DNA from: Nocardia abscessus NBRC 100374
GTDB taxonomy: Bacteria > Actinomycetota > Actinomycetes > Mycobacteriales > Mycobacteriaceae
Assembly (NCBI RefSeq): GCF_000308455.1
Contig: NZ_BAFP01000147.1
Coordinates: 1 to 64,000, forward strand
Length of the DNA: 64,000 nt
Direction of reading: 5' to 3'
Shown here: positions 1 to 8,470 of the stretch, piece by piece
How positions within the stretch are numbered: the first letter of the stretch is position 1
Layout of the letters: every line of letters begins with the position of its first letter
Program-made: the position numbers and the translations under genes
Notes under the pieces: generated by a model
Seen by the model: only the letters and a program-made list of their open reading frames with translations
The model's database searches: none
Told to the model about the DNA's origin: nothing

Positions 1-340
1 CGGCCTGTTCTTCATCATCGCCTCCGGCGGTCCGAAGCTCGTTATCCCGAACACCTTGGCGGACAACGCCCCCGAGAATCTGACCATCCCCCTCGGGCTG
101 CTCATCTTCATCGGAGTCGTGGAGGTCGCAGGCGGTATCGGGCTGATGGTGCCACGGCTCAGCGCCCTTGCCGCCGCGGGTCTGTCCGTTCTCACCGTGC
201 TCGCCGCCGGGACGCAGGCTTTCATCGCCGACAAGCCCTCGATGGGGATCTTCCCGCTGGTGCTGGCCGCGATCTTCGCCTGGATCGCCTACGAGCGGCG
301 CGCCACCATCACCGATCTGCGCACCTGGCTGTCGCGATGA
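1..340 (+). CDS. DoxX-like membrane protein, C-terminal part (5' end outside window)
   Basis: The reading frame is open from the first complete codon at base 2 to the TGA at 340, so the gene begins before the window. About 112 residues are visible. They hold hydrophobic helices (LGLLIFIGVVEVAGGIGL, then an Ala/Leu-rich helix, then IFPLVLAAIFAWIAYERR) in the arrangement of small four-helix DoxX-like proteins, with the typical Gly-rich V-E-x-x-G-G-x-G-L segment. DoxX-like proteins are integral membrane proteins of poorly defined redox-related roles. A TTG at 56 could be read as a start, but the upstream codons continue the family-like helix, so truncation is preferred. Confidence 0.7.
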   Translation, partial: GLFFIIASGGPKLVIPNTLADNAPENLTIPLGLLIFIGVVEVAGGIGLMVPRLSALAAAGLSVLTVLAAGTQAFIADKPSMGIFPLVLAAIFAWIAYERRATITDLRTWLSR

Positions 341-351
341 TAAATCCATGA

Positions 352-397
352 GCACGACCGGCGATCGGTGGCCGAACCCACCGATCGCCGGTCGTGC
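352..397. terminator. 20-bp perfect hairpin after the DoxX-like gene
   Basis: The arms 352–371 and 378–397 are perfectly complementary over 20 bp with a 6-base loop (ccgaac). The hairpin starts 12 bases after the stop codon at 340. There is no clear T-run, which is usual for actinobacterial terminators. Bases 398–552 hold nothing else that I recognise. Confidence 0.7.
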
Positions 398-552
398 GTT
401 CCCGGATCGATCGCCTGTCGGGTTGGCGGCGATCGATCCAGCGGCCATCTGGTCCGCGGCGGCCCGGCCCGGGCGCCGCACCAGGTGGCCGCAGGTAAAT
501 GTCTCGATGGCCTGCGGAGAGTCCGGTATCGGACCACCACTTGGCCGCTGAT

Positions 553-1167
553 TCACCTGCCCTGGTTGGTGACGAACGCCTGTACGGCGTCGAGGAACTC
601 CGGGCCGCCCATGGCGTATCCGCCGACGGTTCCACCGATCAGCACACCCACGGGGATGCTGACCCCCCAGATCAGGAACATGCAAGCCCCGAGGAGGCCG
701 CCCACGATGGCACCGGTGACGACGCCGGGCATATTCTTGTTGATCTGCTCCTTGAGCCGGTCGTAGGAGCTGATGTCCTTCGGTTGCGCACTATCTTCTG
801 CCGTCGGTGTCAGCGTCAGGGTGCGGCCGTCCGCACTGATCTGCTGCGCAATCGCGATCGAACGCCCGTCGACGGCGAACCATTGCGGCACTTCGGTCAC
901 CTCCGCTCCGTCGCCGGACTCGAGCACCACCGCACCGTTCCGCGCGATCTCGAACTTGCCATTCTCGACGGTGGCGCTGATGACCCTGTCGACTGGCGAA
1001 ACGGTGATCCGGTAGTTGATTCCGTGATCCACACCGGAAGTTGTGTCCCGAACGGTGACCGCGTTCGGTTGCTCGGTTACGGCCGGCTCTGCATGGGCGG
1101 TCGCCGCGGTGATACCCACGGCCGAGATGACCATGAAAACGGCAGCGGTGAACTTCTCGAACTTCAT
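553..1167 (-). CDS. Secreted or membrane-anchored protein of unknown function
   Basis: The 204-residue protein starts with a Sec signal peptide (MKFEKF, hydrophobic core, cleavage after AHA). A beta-rich ectodomain of about 110 residues follows, then a C-terminal glycine-rich hydrophobic hairpin (GVVTGAIVGGLLGACMFLIW and VGVLIGGTVGGYAMGG) that should sit in the membrane. From memory, Nocardia genomes carry many paralogs with this layout (signal peptide, V-x-P-V-D-R-V-I segment, Gly-rich tail), but no function is established. The ATG at 1167 has GGAGGG 9 bases upstream. The gene is divergent from the CHAT operon. Confidence 0.8.
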   Translation of the reverse strand: MKFEKFTAAVFMVISAVGITAATAHAEPAVTEQPNAVTVRDTTSGVDHGINYRITVSPVDRVISATVENGKFEIARNGAVVLESGDGAEVTEVPQWFAVDGRSIAIAQQISADGRTLTLTPTAEDSAQPKDISSYDRLKEQINKNMPGVVTGAIVGGLLGACMFLIWGVSIPVGVLIGGTVGGYAMGGPEFLDAVQAFVTNQGR

Positions 1168-1238
1168 TCTTCGAATCCCTCCACTCAGCTGCCCCTGATG
1201 GGCGGACCGAGTCAGACCTTAGGCGTCGAATTCAGTGA

Positions 1239-1256
1239 TGTGTGGTACGCCACACA
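1239..1256. promoter_or_regulatory. Inverted repeat TGTGTGG-TACG-CCACACA
   Basis: A perfect 7-bp inverted repeat with a 4-base centre lies in the 242-bp divergent intergenic region between the secreted protein (start 1167, minus) and the CHAT operon (start 1410, plus). It could be an operator for either gene. No regulator is encoded next to it. Confidence 0.4.
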
Positions 1257-1370
1257 CAGTCCGAAGTAACCGCACTCCTGTTTCCCATGTGACCGGCTGG
1301 AGCACAGTACTCCGCGCATGCAGCGCGACCAGCCATGCCCCCGCGCAATCCCGTCTTCCAGCTGGGCCGT

Positions 1371-1409
1371 GAACACGCCGGGACGAAGTCGCGGCAATAC
1401 AATGCGCCC
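1371..1409 (+). promoter_or_regulatory. Probable leaderless promoter of the CHAT operon, with a repeated upstream motif
   Basis: TACAAT at 1398–1403 fits the actinobacterial −10 pattern TANNNT and ends 6 bases before the ATG at 1410, so the transcript would begin at the start codon. No good TTGACA-like −35 is visible. In its place, 1371–1395 reads GAACACGCC, two bases, GACGAAGTC, one base, CGGC. The same string recurs at 15624–15648 in another intergenic region. Confidence 0.5.
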
Positions 1410-2795
1410 ATGCGACGACCGCGCGCCATGGTGCTCGATGAGGTGTGGCGCAGGCTCGATGGCGTGGAGCCGCTCAGCGGCCCGCACGGGGGCCCGTTGC
1501 GCCGGACCGTGAAGCTCGTGCTCGACCCGCTGGTGATCCGCCCCGTGCAACATCCCTCGTGTGCGGGGCCGATCCTGACGACCGACGGCGCGGTGCTGCT
1601 GGAGGCGCGCATCCAGGCCGCGGCCGATGTGCTTCGTGCGACGGCGGCCTGGTTCACGGTGCTCAAGCAGGTGCGGCGCACGCTGCGGATCACCGAGGGG
1701 CACCCACAGGATCTGTACTTCCAGCGCTGTTTCGAGCTGGCGACCACCTCGGGTATGCCGGATCCGGCACGGGCACGCGCGGCCGCGGAGGACGCGCTGC
1801 GGGAGATCCACGAGTACACCGCGGGGCGCACCACCCAAGCGCTGAAGGAATACCTGACCGACCGCGCCCGGGAGCGCGAGCTGGCCGGACTGCTCGAGCT
1901 GGCCTGGCGGCGACGCCCGCCGACCGGACCGCAGGGTGCCGACCATGCCGCCGAGGTGGCCGCGCTGTTGGAAGCCTGCGCCGCGGCACGACTGGGCCGG
2001 GACGCCGCCGATGGACAACCCGCGCTGGATCGGCTGGTCGCCGCCCATGCCGGTACCCACGCGGGAATCCGGTTGTGGCAGGACACCTCCGGCAATTCGG
2101 CCCAGGAACTCGGGCTGACCACGCACCCGGTGCCGCTGCGTCCGGCGATCGGCTCCTCGGCCTCGAAATCGACGCTCGGGCTTCCGTTCGATCGCACCGT
2201 CTACGAGCGGGTGTTCACCGTGCTGCAAGCATCCACCGACCGTGCGGAGCTGCCGCCGATCCCCGAGCTGGTCGACGCCGAGATCGCCAGGAGCTGCGCG
2301 CCCTGGGCGCTGCTGGAGGAGTCGCTGCGCGTGGCCGCGACGGCGGGCACCGCACTGGCGACCGGCTTGTCGCCCATCGAGCACAGCCGCGCGCGGGAGG
2401 CCCGACCGCGGCTGCGTCTGGCCGAAACGGCTTCGGGCGCGGCACGATCCACGGCGCAGCACGTGGTCAACAGCCGCTGGCAGCGGGAGGCTTACGTGCT
2501 GCAGGCCCGGCGGCTGGTGGTGAGCGCCGACCCCGCGCAACCACCCGCGGGTCCGCTGGCCGCGATCGCGGCCGAGTTGATCACGCCGTGGCGGCCGTAC
2601 CTGCGCCGATTGTGGGTTCGCCTGCACGGCAGAGATGTGCGGGAGTTCGCGATCCATGATCCGGACGAACTGTGGGATCTGCTCGACGGTGTGGCGCGGT
2701 CGGTCATCCTGGACCATCGCACGCGGGTCAAGCGGGCGCTCAGTGTGCGCGCGGGCGCGGGTGAGCCGGACGCGGCGGAATCGAAGGCGAGCTGA
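1410..2795 (+). CDS. Unrecognised helical protein, first gene of the CHAT-protease operon
   Basis: The 461-residue protein belongs to no family I recognise. It is mostly Ala/Leu/Arg-rich helix with no signal peptide, membrane segment or nucleotide-binding loop, so it is probably cytoplasmic. A conserved-looking aromatic C-terminal block (PWRPYLRRLWVRLHG, DPDELWDLLDGV) follows a long helical middle. The ATG at 1410 is chosen because a −10 box lies 6 bases upstream; ATG 1428 is an alternative. Its stop overlaps the next start by one base (TGATG at 2793–2797), so the two are translationally coupled. Possible roles are scaffold, sensor or substrate of the CHAT protease encoded three genes downstream; this is inference from position only. 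Confidence 0.75.
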   Translation: MRRPRAMVLDEVWRRLDGVEPLSGPHGGPLRRTVKLVLDPLVIRPVQHPSCAGPILTTDGAVLLEARIQAAADVLRATAAWFTVLKQVRRTLRITEGHPQDLYFQRCFELATTSGMPDPARARAAAEDALREIHEYTAGRTTQALKEYLTDRARERELAGLLELAWRRRPPTGPQGADHAAEVAALLEACAAARLGRDAADGQPALDRLVAAHAGTHAGIRLWQDTSGNSAQELGLTTHPVPLRPAIGSSASKSTLGLPFDRTVYERVFTVLQASTDRAELPPIPELVDAEIARSCAPWALLEESLRVAATAGTALATGLSPIEHSRAREARPRLRLAETASGAARSTAQHVVNSRWQREAYVLQARRLVVSADPAQPPAGPLAAIAAELITPWRPYLRRLWVRLHGRDVREFAIHDPDELWDLLDGVARSVILDHRTRVKRALSVRAGAGEPDAAESKAS

Positions 2796-3817
2796 TGAGC
2801 ACGACCGTACGCATCCGCCGCCGAGACGACCTGTGGATCATCGCGCCGGACGACGCTCCGACCGTGGTGGACGACAAGCCCGGGGTGGACGTGCTCGTGC
2901 TCGAGGTGGCGGGCGGACACTTGACCTGGAGCCTGCTCGCCGGGCAGGTGACACCGGCGGCGGTGATCGATGATCTCGCCCTCGCGCAGGAGTGGATCTG
3001 GGCGGTGTACGGCCCGGAGGTGTCCCTCGCACTCGACGAATCCGTCGCGAGCGAAGGGGAATTCCCGTCCGAGCCCGCGCTGCCGGACCTCGCCGCGCGC
3101 GCGTGGCGGCTCGGTTACGCCCGCTGGGCGGCGCGCTGGTGGCCCGCGTCGACCTTGGACGGCATCGCCCCGCTGGACGAGAGCCTGCTGGAAGACGAAA
3201 TCGCCACGTTGAGCGAGGAATGCGACCTGATCGTCGACGGGGCCGACGCGGTGACCGAGGAGCGCACCCCCGCCGAGGCGCTCGGCCGCGCGGAGGACTA
3301 CGCGCTGGCCGCGGGACCGGCCACGATCGTCGCGCCCGGCGCCCTCGTCCTGGCCAGAGGCACCGCGGGCTGGGACTGGAATCGCTGCCCGCCCGGGCTG
3401 CTCGACGCCTCCGAACGCGCTGTGTCCTGGGAAGTGGTGCGCGAGGCGGGCACGACGATCGTGCGGGTGAGCGCGGTCGCGGCGCCGCTGTCGGCCGCGA
3501 ACATCCCGGCACACCTGCGTCCCCGAGCCGCGATCGGCACCGCGGCCGATGCCACGGACGTGCCGCTGATCCGCGAGGGCGATCTGTGGCAGGCCGAGAC
3601 CACGGCACCGGCCGGTGCGGAAGCGGGCGTGACCGTACGTGTCTATGTGCCGGGCGTCGGCGTGGACGAGCAGGAGCCGGACGCCGCGGCCCGCCGCGCG
3701 CGGATCCGCGAACTGGTCGCGGCACGGCTGCGGCGCACCGCCGACACACCCGACACCTCCGTAGACGCACCGCTGCTGGCGGAAGTCGCCGCCGCCGCGT
3801 CGGATTCGGACTTCTGA
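2795..3817 (+). CDS. Unrecognised protein, second gene of the CHAT-protease operon
   Basis: The 340-residue acidic soluble protein has no family I can name. The N-terminal third is rich in beta strands and tryptophan (DDLWIIAPDD, LTWSLLAG, QEWIWAVYG). The middle has an Arg/Trp cluster (RLGYARWAARWWPAS) and then an acidic helix. The C-terminal part alternates strands and an Arg-rich helix before an acidic tail. There is no signal peptide or membrane helix. The start overlaps the upstream stop by one base, and only one base separates its stop from the TPR gene. The strict coupling suggests that the products form one complex. Confidence 0.75.
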   Translation: MSTTVRIRRRDDLWIIAPDDAPTVVDDKPGVDVLVLEVAGGHLTWSLLAGQVTPAAVIDDLALAQEWIWAVYGPEVSLALDESVASEGEFPSEPALPDLAARAWRLGYARWAARWWPASTLDGIAPLDESLLEDEIATLSEECDLIVDGADAVTEERTPAEALGRAEDYALAAGPATIVAPGALVLARGTAGWDWNRCPPGLLDASERAVSWEVVREAGTTIVRVSAVAAPLSAANIPAHLRPRAAIGTAADATDVPLIREGDLWQAETTAPAGAEAGVTVRVYVPGVGVDEQEPDAAARRARIRELVAARLRRTADTPDTSVDAPLLAEVAAAASDSDF

Positions 3818-3818
3818 C

Positions 3819-5345
3819 ATGGCCGACGAGACCGCGGGCGACGGCCGTGAACTGCTCGCCGCGGGCGCCGACGCGTACGCCCGCGGGGACACGGTCGAGG
3901 CCAAGAGGCTCTTCGAAGATGCCGCCGAACGAACCACGGGCGACATCCGGCTCGGCGCGATCATCAATGCCGCGAGCATGGCCGACGAACTCGGCGACCA
4001 CGCCGCCTCACTCGCGCTCTACCGCTCGGCCCTGGCCGAGATGCCGGATGACGCACCGCGATTGCGTCCGAACGCCCTGGTCAACATGTCCCAGGCGCTC
4101 CAGCATCTCGGCGAGCTCGACGAAGCGCAAGCGGCGCTGGAGCAGGCACGGGCCTTGCTCGCCGACAACACCGACACCGACCTCGGCGTGCTGCGCGTGG
4201 CCTGCCTGCTCTCGCTGACCGCCGTCGCGCTGCACCGGCACGATTGGGCCTACGCGGCCGAACTCGCCACCGAATCGCTGGAAGCGGCACGGCATTTCGC
4301 GCCGCAGCTGGCCGGTCACCCGCTGATGAATCTCGCCGCCACCTATTTCGAGACCGGACGCCGCGACTTGGCCGTCGACTTCACGCAGCAGGCACTGGCC
4401 GCGTTCGAGGCCGCGGGCGATCGGAACGCGGTCGCCGAGACCGAACAGAACCTCGCCATCATGCTCGTTCGCATCGAGCGGTACGACGAGGCGGAGGCGC
4501 CGCTGCGATCGAGTCAGCAGTATTTCGAGCGGGCCGGTCTGGGGCACCGAGCCGGAGTCGGCCTCAAGACCATGGGGTTCCTCGCCGAAGGCCGCGGCGA
4601 TCTGGCGGTCGCCGAGGACTGCTACGAACGGAGTTTGGCGTATTTCGTCGCGTCCGGCGCCGTGCTCGACGCAGCCGATTTACGCATCAGGCTGGCTACC
4701 GTGGCCTTCCGAACCGGCCGGGCCGGCGAATCCGAGCGGCTGCTCGCCGCGGCGTTCGCGACCTATGCCGAGCGTGGGCTCGGACTGCACTGCGCTCAAC
4801 TCGATTTCTGGCACGCGACGCTCTTGGAAGGCGCGATCAGCGCGACCGAATCGCCACCCGCGCAGATGCTCGCGCAGGCGGTCGGGATCGCCGTTCCGGC
4901 CGCACTGGCCATCGACGCCGTGCGCTACACCCTGCCGAACGGCACACAGCGCGAGCAGTGGAACCGGCAGATCGCCGACCCCGCCATGCGGCTGGCGTTC
5001 CGCTTCGCCTACCTGTCCGGCAATGGCGTGCTCGTCGCCGATCTGATCGAAACGCAGTGTGCTGGAACTACTTTAGCCATCGATAGAGCGGAGCGGGATA
5101 CTCCTGCGCGGCTTCCGCTCGATTTGCTGGACGCACCGGAGGATTTCATCGATCATCCCGGCAGAGCCGCCCTGCAACTGGGCGCCGCCCTGGCCGAGGT
5201 CGCGGCCGGAGCGGGCCTGCCGGTCGCGCCGCCGCCGCGCTTGGCGCTGGCCGCGGAAGACCGGATCGCGCTCGCGCCGTTCATCGTCGCCGCCGAACAG
5301 CGCTACGGCCGGGTGATCCGCGACGATCGGGTGCTGACGGTATGA
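3819..5345 (+). CDS. Tetratricopeptide-repeat protein of the CHAT-protease operon
   Basis: The 508-residue protein has TPR-like helix pairs over about residues 1–330, seen as repeated A/G-x-x-L-x-x-x-G-x-x-x-x-A patterns (for example EAKRLFEDAAERT, LGELDEAQAALEQARALL, GRGDLAVAEDCYERSL). About 170 residues without clear repeats follow. TPR domains bind proteins. In TPR-CHAT (caspase-like) systems they usually sit in the same chain as the protease or in a partner, where they sense or recruit substrate. The stop overlaps the CHAT start as ATGA at 5342–5345. A low-GC patch around 5045–5105 includes a TTA leucine codon (5073–5075, residue 419), rare in such genomes. Confidence 0.85.
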   Translation: MADETAGDGRELLAAGADAYARGDTVEAKRLFEDAAERTTGDIRLGAIINAASMADELGDHAASLALYRSALAEMPDDAPRLRPNALVNMSQALQHLGELDEAQAALEQARALLADNTDTDLGVLRVACLLSLTAVALHRHDWAYAAELATESLEAARHFAPQLAGHPLMNLAATYFETGRRDLAVDFTQQALAAFEAAGDRNAVAETEQNLAIMLVRIERYDEAEAPLRSSQQYFERAGLGHRAGVGLKTMGFLAEGRGDLAVAEDCYERSLAYFVASGAVLDAADLRIRLATVAFRTGRAGESERLLAAAFATYAERGLGLHCAQLDFWHATLLEGAISATESPPAQMLAQAVGIAVPAALAIDAVRYTLPNGTQREQWNRQIADPAMRLAFRFAYLSGNGVLVADLIETQCAGTTLAIDRAERDTPARLPLDLLDAPEDFIDHPGRAALQLGAALAEVAAGAGLPVAPPPRLALAAEDRIALAPFIVAAEQRYGRVIRDDRVLTV

Positions 5346-6598
5346 CGCGACCGACCGTGCTCGTCCGCATGGCGGACGCGGGAGACGTCTACGTGTCGTG
5401 GCGGTGGGTCGACGACAGCGCGCCCCGCGGCGCGGGCGTGCTTCCGGAAGACGCGGCCGTGCGGGCAGTCGGACTGCTCGCCGAGGCGCTCCCGCGGCCC
5501 GCCGAGACCGGTGGTCTCACGCACGCCCTCACCACCGGCGCGTTCGCCGACTACGAGCGGGAATACGCCGTCGCGCAAGCGCTTTCCCGCGCGCTGCTGC
5601 CCTACGGCCTGGCCGCACAGCTCTACGAGCTGTGGCAGGGCGGCGTGCGCCCGCATATCCGGCTGCAACCGTCACCGCGTCTGGCACAGGTGCCGTGGGA
5701 ACTCATCGCGCCCGACCGCGATGTCCGGCTGATCGACATCGCCGACGTCAGCCTGCTCGCTCCCGCGAGTGTCGTGCAAGCGCCGGGACGGATCGCGCGC
5801 GAGTGGACGAAGAGCGCCACGCTTCCGGTCGTCGCGGTGCTGGATCCGCGTATACCCGGCTTCCGCGCCGATTCGACGCTCGGTTCTGTACTGGGCCGGA
5901 TGACCGCCGAAGCCCCGCTCGCGCAACGGATCGCGACTTACGCCGCGCAGGACCGATTGCGTCCGGCGGTACCGAATCCGGTGGACGCTTTCCGGCGCAC
6001 CGACGTGGACCGCGCCTGGCTCGGCGCTACCCTGCGCGCGGGCGCGAGCCGCCTGGTCTACGTCGGGCACGTCACCGCCGCCGCACCCGAATCCGGCCGG
6101 AGCGAGGATGCCGAATTGCATCTCGCCTGCACCGCCGACGCCGTCGGCTTCGCCGAGGCGTCCCGCACGCACCGGCCGCTCTCGGCCAAAGACCTGCTGC
6201 TCGGCACGCACACCATCGACGCGGATCCGGTTGCAGGGCCGCAGCTGTGGCCGATGCCGAGCCGGGTCGCGCTGATCGCCTGCGAGAGCGGGGGCGACCT
6301 GCGGTTCAGCGAGGCGCTCGGTTTGACCGCCGCGATGATCAACGGCGGTGCGGAACTGGTCACCGCGAGCAGGTGGGCGCTGCCCACCGATTTCGCCTTC
6401 CAGCGCGTCGCGGGCGCGCCGCCGCAGGCCCAACCGCTGCAACAGGCCGTCTGCGCCATCGACAGCGCGCACGAACAACCCGATCCGGTGACCGCGCTGG
6501 CCGAATGGCAGCGCGAACGCCTGGCCGCTTGGCGCGACACCGGCCGGATCGAGCATTCCCCGGTGCTGTGGGCGGCATTCGCGACCGTGTGCGCCTGA
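5342..6598 (+). CDS. CHAT-domain (caspase-like) cysteine protease
   Basis: The 418-residue protein has the hallmarks of a CHAT domain. After the N-terminal strand-rich part with PRLAQVPWELIAP, the catalytic His is in LVYVGHVTAAAP (residue 243) and the catalytic Cys is in RVALIACESGG (residue 314). These are followed by the AAMINGGAELVTASRWALP segment that forms the end of the fold. CHAT proteases belong to the caspase/separase clan and cut partner proteins after activation, often through TPR partners. Here the TPR part is a separate protein encoded immediately upstream with a 4-base overlap. No gasdermin-like or transmembrane effector is encoded nearby, so the substrate is unknown. Confidence 0.9.
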   Translation: MTRPTVLVRMADAGDVYVSWRWVDDSAPRGAGVLPEDAAVRAVGLLAEALPRPAETGGLTHALTTGAFADYEREYAVAQALSRALLPYGLAAQLYELWQGGVRPHIRLQPSPRLAQVPWELIAPDRDVRLIDIADVSLLAPASVVQAPGRIAREWTKSATLPVVAVLDPRIPGFRADSTLGSVLGRMTAEAPLAQRIATYAAQDRLRPAVPNPVDAFRRTDVDRAWLGATLRAGASRLVYVGHVTAAAPESGRSEDAELHLACTADAVGFAEASRTHRPLSAKDLLLGTHTIDADPVAGPQLWPMPSRVALIACESGGDLRFSEALGLTAAMINGGAELVTASRWALPTDFAFQRVAGAPPQAQPLQQAVCAIDSAHEQPDPVTALAEWQRERLAAWRDTGRIEHSPVLWAAFATVCA

Positions 6599-6817
6599 CC
6601 CGGGCAAATCCCACTCCCGAGTCTCCATATACCGCTCTACGTGCGACGATGCCGCGATATTCGCGAGAAAACGGGTAACGCTACTACTGCGCAAACCAAC
6701 ACTCAGCATTGAACGTGTGGATAAGCTCGAACGCCGTCAGCCATCACGAGTTCTGAGCAGGAGACGTAGTTACACCAGTCGGACCACCGCCTCGACCGGC
6801 CTCTGAGGAGCCCAACA

Positions 6818-7057
6818 ATGCGTTACTACGCCGTCTACGACAACGACGGAAACCTCGCCACCATCCTCGGACAACCTGACGACGCGCCGCCGCTGCGCCC
6901 CGCCGCCTTCCACCGGGGGCAACGGCTCACCGAACTGGCCCTACCGGATGGGGCCCTCGACCCCGCCGACCCGGACAACCTGACCGCGCTGCTCGACCTG
7001 GTCGCGGACCGCCGAGTCGACGCGACGGCTTCCCACACCGACACGGCGGCCCGCTGA
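6818..7057 (+). CDS. Small acidic protein downstream of the CHAT gene
   Basis: The 79-residue protein starts MRYYAVYDNDGNLATILG and is rich in Asp and Pro, with no signal peptide. GAGGAG at 6804–6809 is a good ribosome binding site for the ATG at 6818. A 219-bp gap separates it from the CHAT gene. The gap is relatively AT-rich and holds CGCGA-TAT-TCGCG (6653–6665), so the gene may have its own promoter. It could be a regulator or substrate of the system or be unrelated. I do not recognise a family. Confidence 0.6.
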   Translation: MRYYAVYDNDGNLATILGQPDDAPPLRPAAFHRGQRLTELALPDGALDPADPDNLTALLDLVADRRVDATASHTDTAAR

Positions 7058-7095
7058 TCGGTCGCCGGTGCGCAGCGCGGTGCTGAGCCGCCTCG

Positions 7096-7500
7096 TCACG
7101 CCCGCGTGAGGGCCACCACCGGAATCACGCGGGAGGTGGCCATTTCGTGCTCGGCGAAGAACGGATAGGTGTTCTTCAGCATCGCCCAGGTGCGGGCACG
7201 GTCCTCGCCGGTCAGCGGGGTGGCCAGCGCAGGATAGGTCTCCTCGCCCACCTCGACGGTGACGTGCGGGTCTTTCCGCAGGTTCAGGTACCAGTCGGGG
7301 TGTCTCGGCGCGCCGATGTTGGAAGCGACGATCAACAGCCGGTCGCCGTCGCGGTGGAACATCATCGGCGTGGTGTACGGGGCGCCGGTGCTGCGGCCGG
7401 TCGTGGTCAGCAAGACCAGGCGGTCGCGCTGCATGCCGTCGATCTCGCCGCCCGCTCGGAACTGCGCGATGGTTCGCCTGTTGATTTCCTTGACGTCCAC
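7096..7500 (-). CDS. Nitroreductase/deazaflavin-dependent oxidoreductase family protein
   Basis: The 134-residue protein has the compact split-barrel sequence of the F420-binding Ddn-like family: LVLLTTTGRSTGAPYTTPM, then LLIVASNIGAPRHPDWYLNL, then VTVEVGEETYPA and a short C-terminal helix. The family uses coenzyme F420, as in M. tuberculosis Ddn, to reduce quinones or nitro compounds. It is transcribed toward the small acidic gene. The hydrolase gene ends 98 bases upstream of its start, on the same strand. Confidence 0.85.
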   Translation of the reverse strand: MDVKEINRRTIAQFRAGGEIDGMQRDRLVLLTTTGRSTGAPYTTPMMFHRDGDRLLIVASNIGAPRHPDWYLNLRKDPHVTVEVGEETYPALATPLTGEDRARTWAMLKNTYPFFAEHEMATSRVIPVVALTRA

Positions 7501-7598
7501 GGTTCACCTCCCGGGATGTGGTGGACGAGGATCAGCTTTCTCTCCGGTCGCACGCCCTGTCCGGGAAACGCCGGGATCGGCGGCGGCGCCAGGGCATT

Positions 7599-8438
7599 TC
7601 AGCCGGGGTGGGCGAGCAGGTGCTGGATCAGCAGCCGAGCCAGCTCCATGGGCGCCTCCTCCGGAATCCAGTGCGAGACGTCCTCGAGCATCTCGAAGCG
7701 ATACGGGCCGGATACGTATTTCTGGGTGGCCAGCGCGGCGGTGGACCCGACGGTCGCGTCCTCGGTGCCCCACACGTACAGGGTGGGCACCTCCACCGGG
7801 CCGATCGGACCTCCGAGAGGCATGGCGCGGTACCAGTTCAGCGCCGCGGTGAGCGCGCCGGGCTGGGCCAGCCTGCGCACATAGTCCTCGACGCGTTCCT
7901 CCGGAACCTTCCACTCGAAGATCCGGCGCAACGCGGCCCCGTCGTCGGCGAGCAAGGTCCGCTCCGCGGTGCGCGGCTCACGCAGCCGGGTCAGGTAGTG
8001 CGAGCGCTGCGCTTGGTCCTCGTCCTCGGCCATCGCCTGCGCGAGCGCGGCGGGATGCGGATGCGACAACGCGCTGAAGGTGCGGACCCGCTCCGGCAGT
8101 TCGGCGGCCACCGCCCACCCGACCAACGCCCCGCAGTCGTGGCCGATCAGGTCGAAGCGCTCCCATCCCAGCGCGCCGGCGATCGCCACCACATCGCCGA
8201 CCAGCTCCTCGAGCCGGTACTCGGCGACCCGCTCGGGGCGCACCCCCGGTGAATACCCGCGCTGGTCGGGCGCGACGGCGTGGCATGCGCCGTCGGCCAG
8301 CAGGCCGAGCTGGAATTCCCACTCGCGCGCACCCTGCGGAAACCCGTGCAGCAACAGCACTTCCCGGCCGCCGGGAGCGCCGGCGGCCAGTACGTCGAAG
8401 GTGCCTGCCTCGGTGCGAATCTCGAGTTCTTCGATCAC
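7599..8438 (-). CDS. Alpha/beta-hydrolase, epoxide-hydrolase-like
   Basis: The 279-residue protein shows the fold's markers in order: the oxyanion turn LLHGFPQ, the strand with DQRGYSPG, the nucleophile elbow LIGHDCGALVGW, and the terminal catalytic His in EDVSHWIPEE. An Asp in the G-H-D-x-G elbow is typical of epoxide hydrolases and haloalkane dehalogenases rather than esterases. The GTG at 8438 is chosen because family homology begins with IEELEIRTEAG; the longer frame upstream is Arg/Ala-rich and unlike the family. The substrate cannot be told from the sequence. Confidence 0.85.
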   Translation of the reverse strand: MIEELEIRTEAGTFDVLAAGAPGGREVLLLHGFPQGAREWEFQLGLLADGACHAVAPDQRGYSPGVRPERVAEYRLEELVGDVVAIAGALGWERFDLIGHDCGALVGWAVAAELPERVRTFSALSHPHPAALAQAMAEDEDQAQRSHYLTRLREPRTAERTLLADDGAALRRIFEWKVPEERVEDYVRRLAQPGALTAALNWYRAMPLGGPIGPVEVPTLYVWGTEDATVGSTAALATQKYVSGPYRFEMLEDVSHWIPEEAPMELARLLIQHLLAHPG

Positions 8439-8470
8439 CCGCCCGACTCTAGAACCGGGTACCGACGCGA

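Noticed and set aside
2492..4001. Long minus-strand frames opposite the CHAT operon
   Set aside because: Arg/Ala/Pro-rich shadows of the coupled plus-strand genes.
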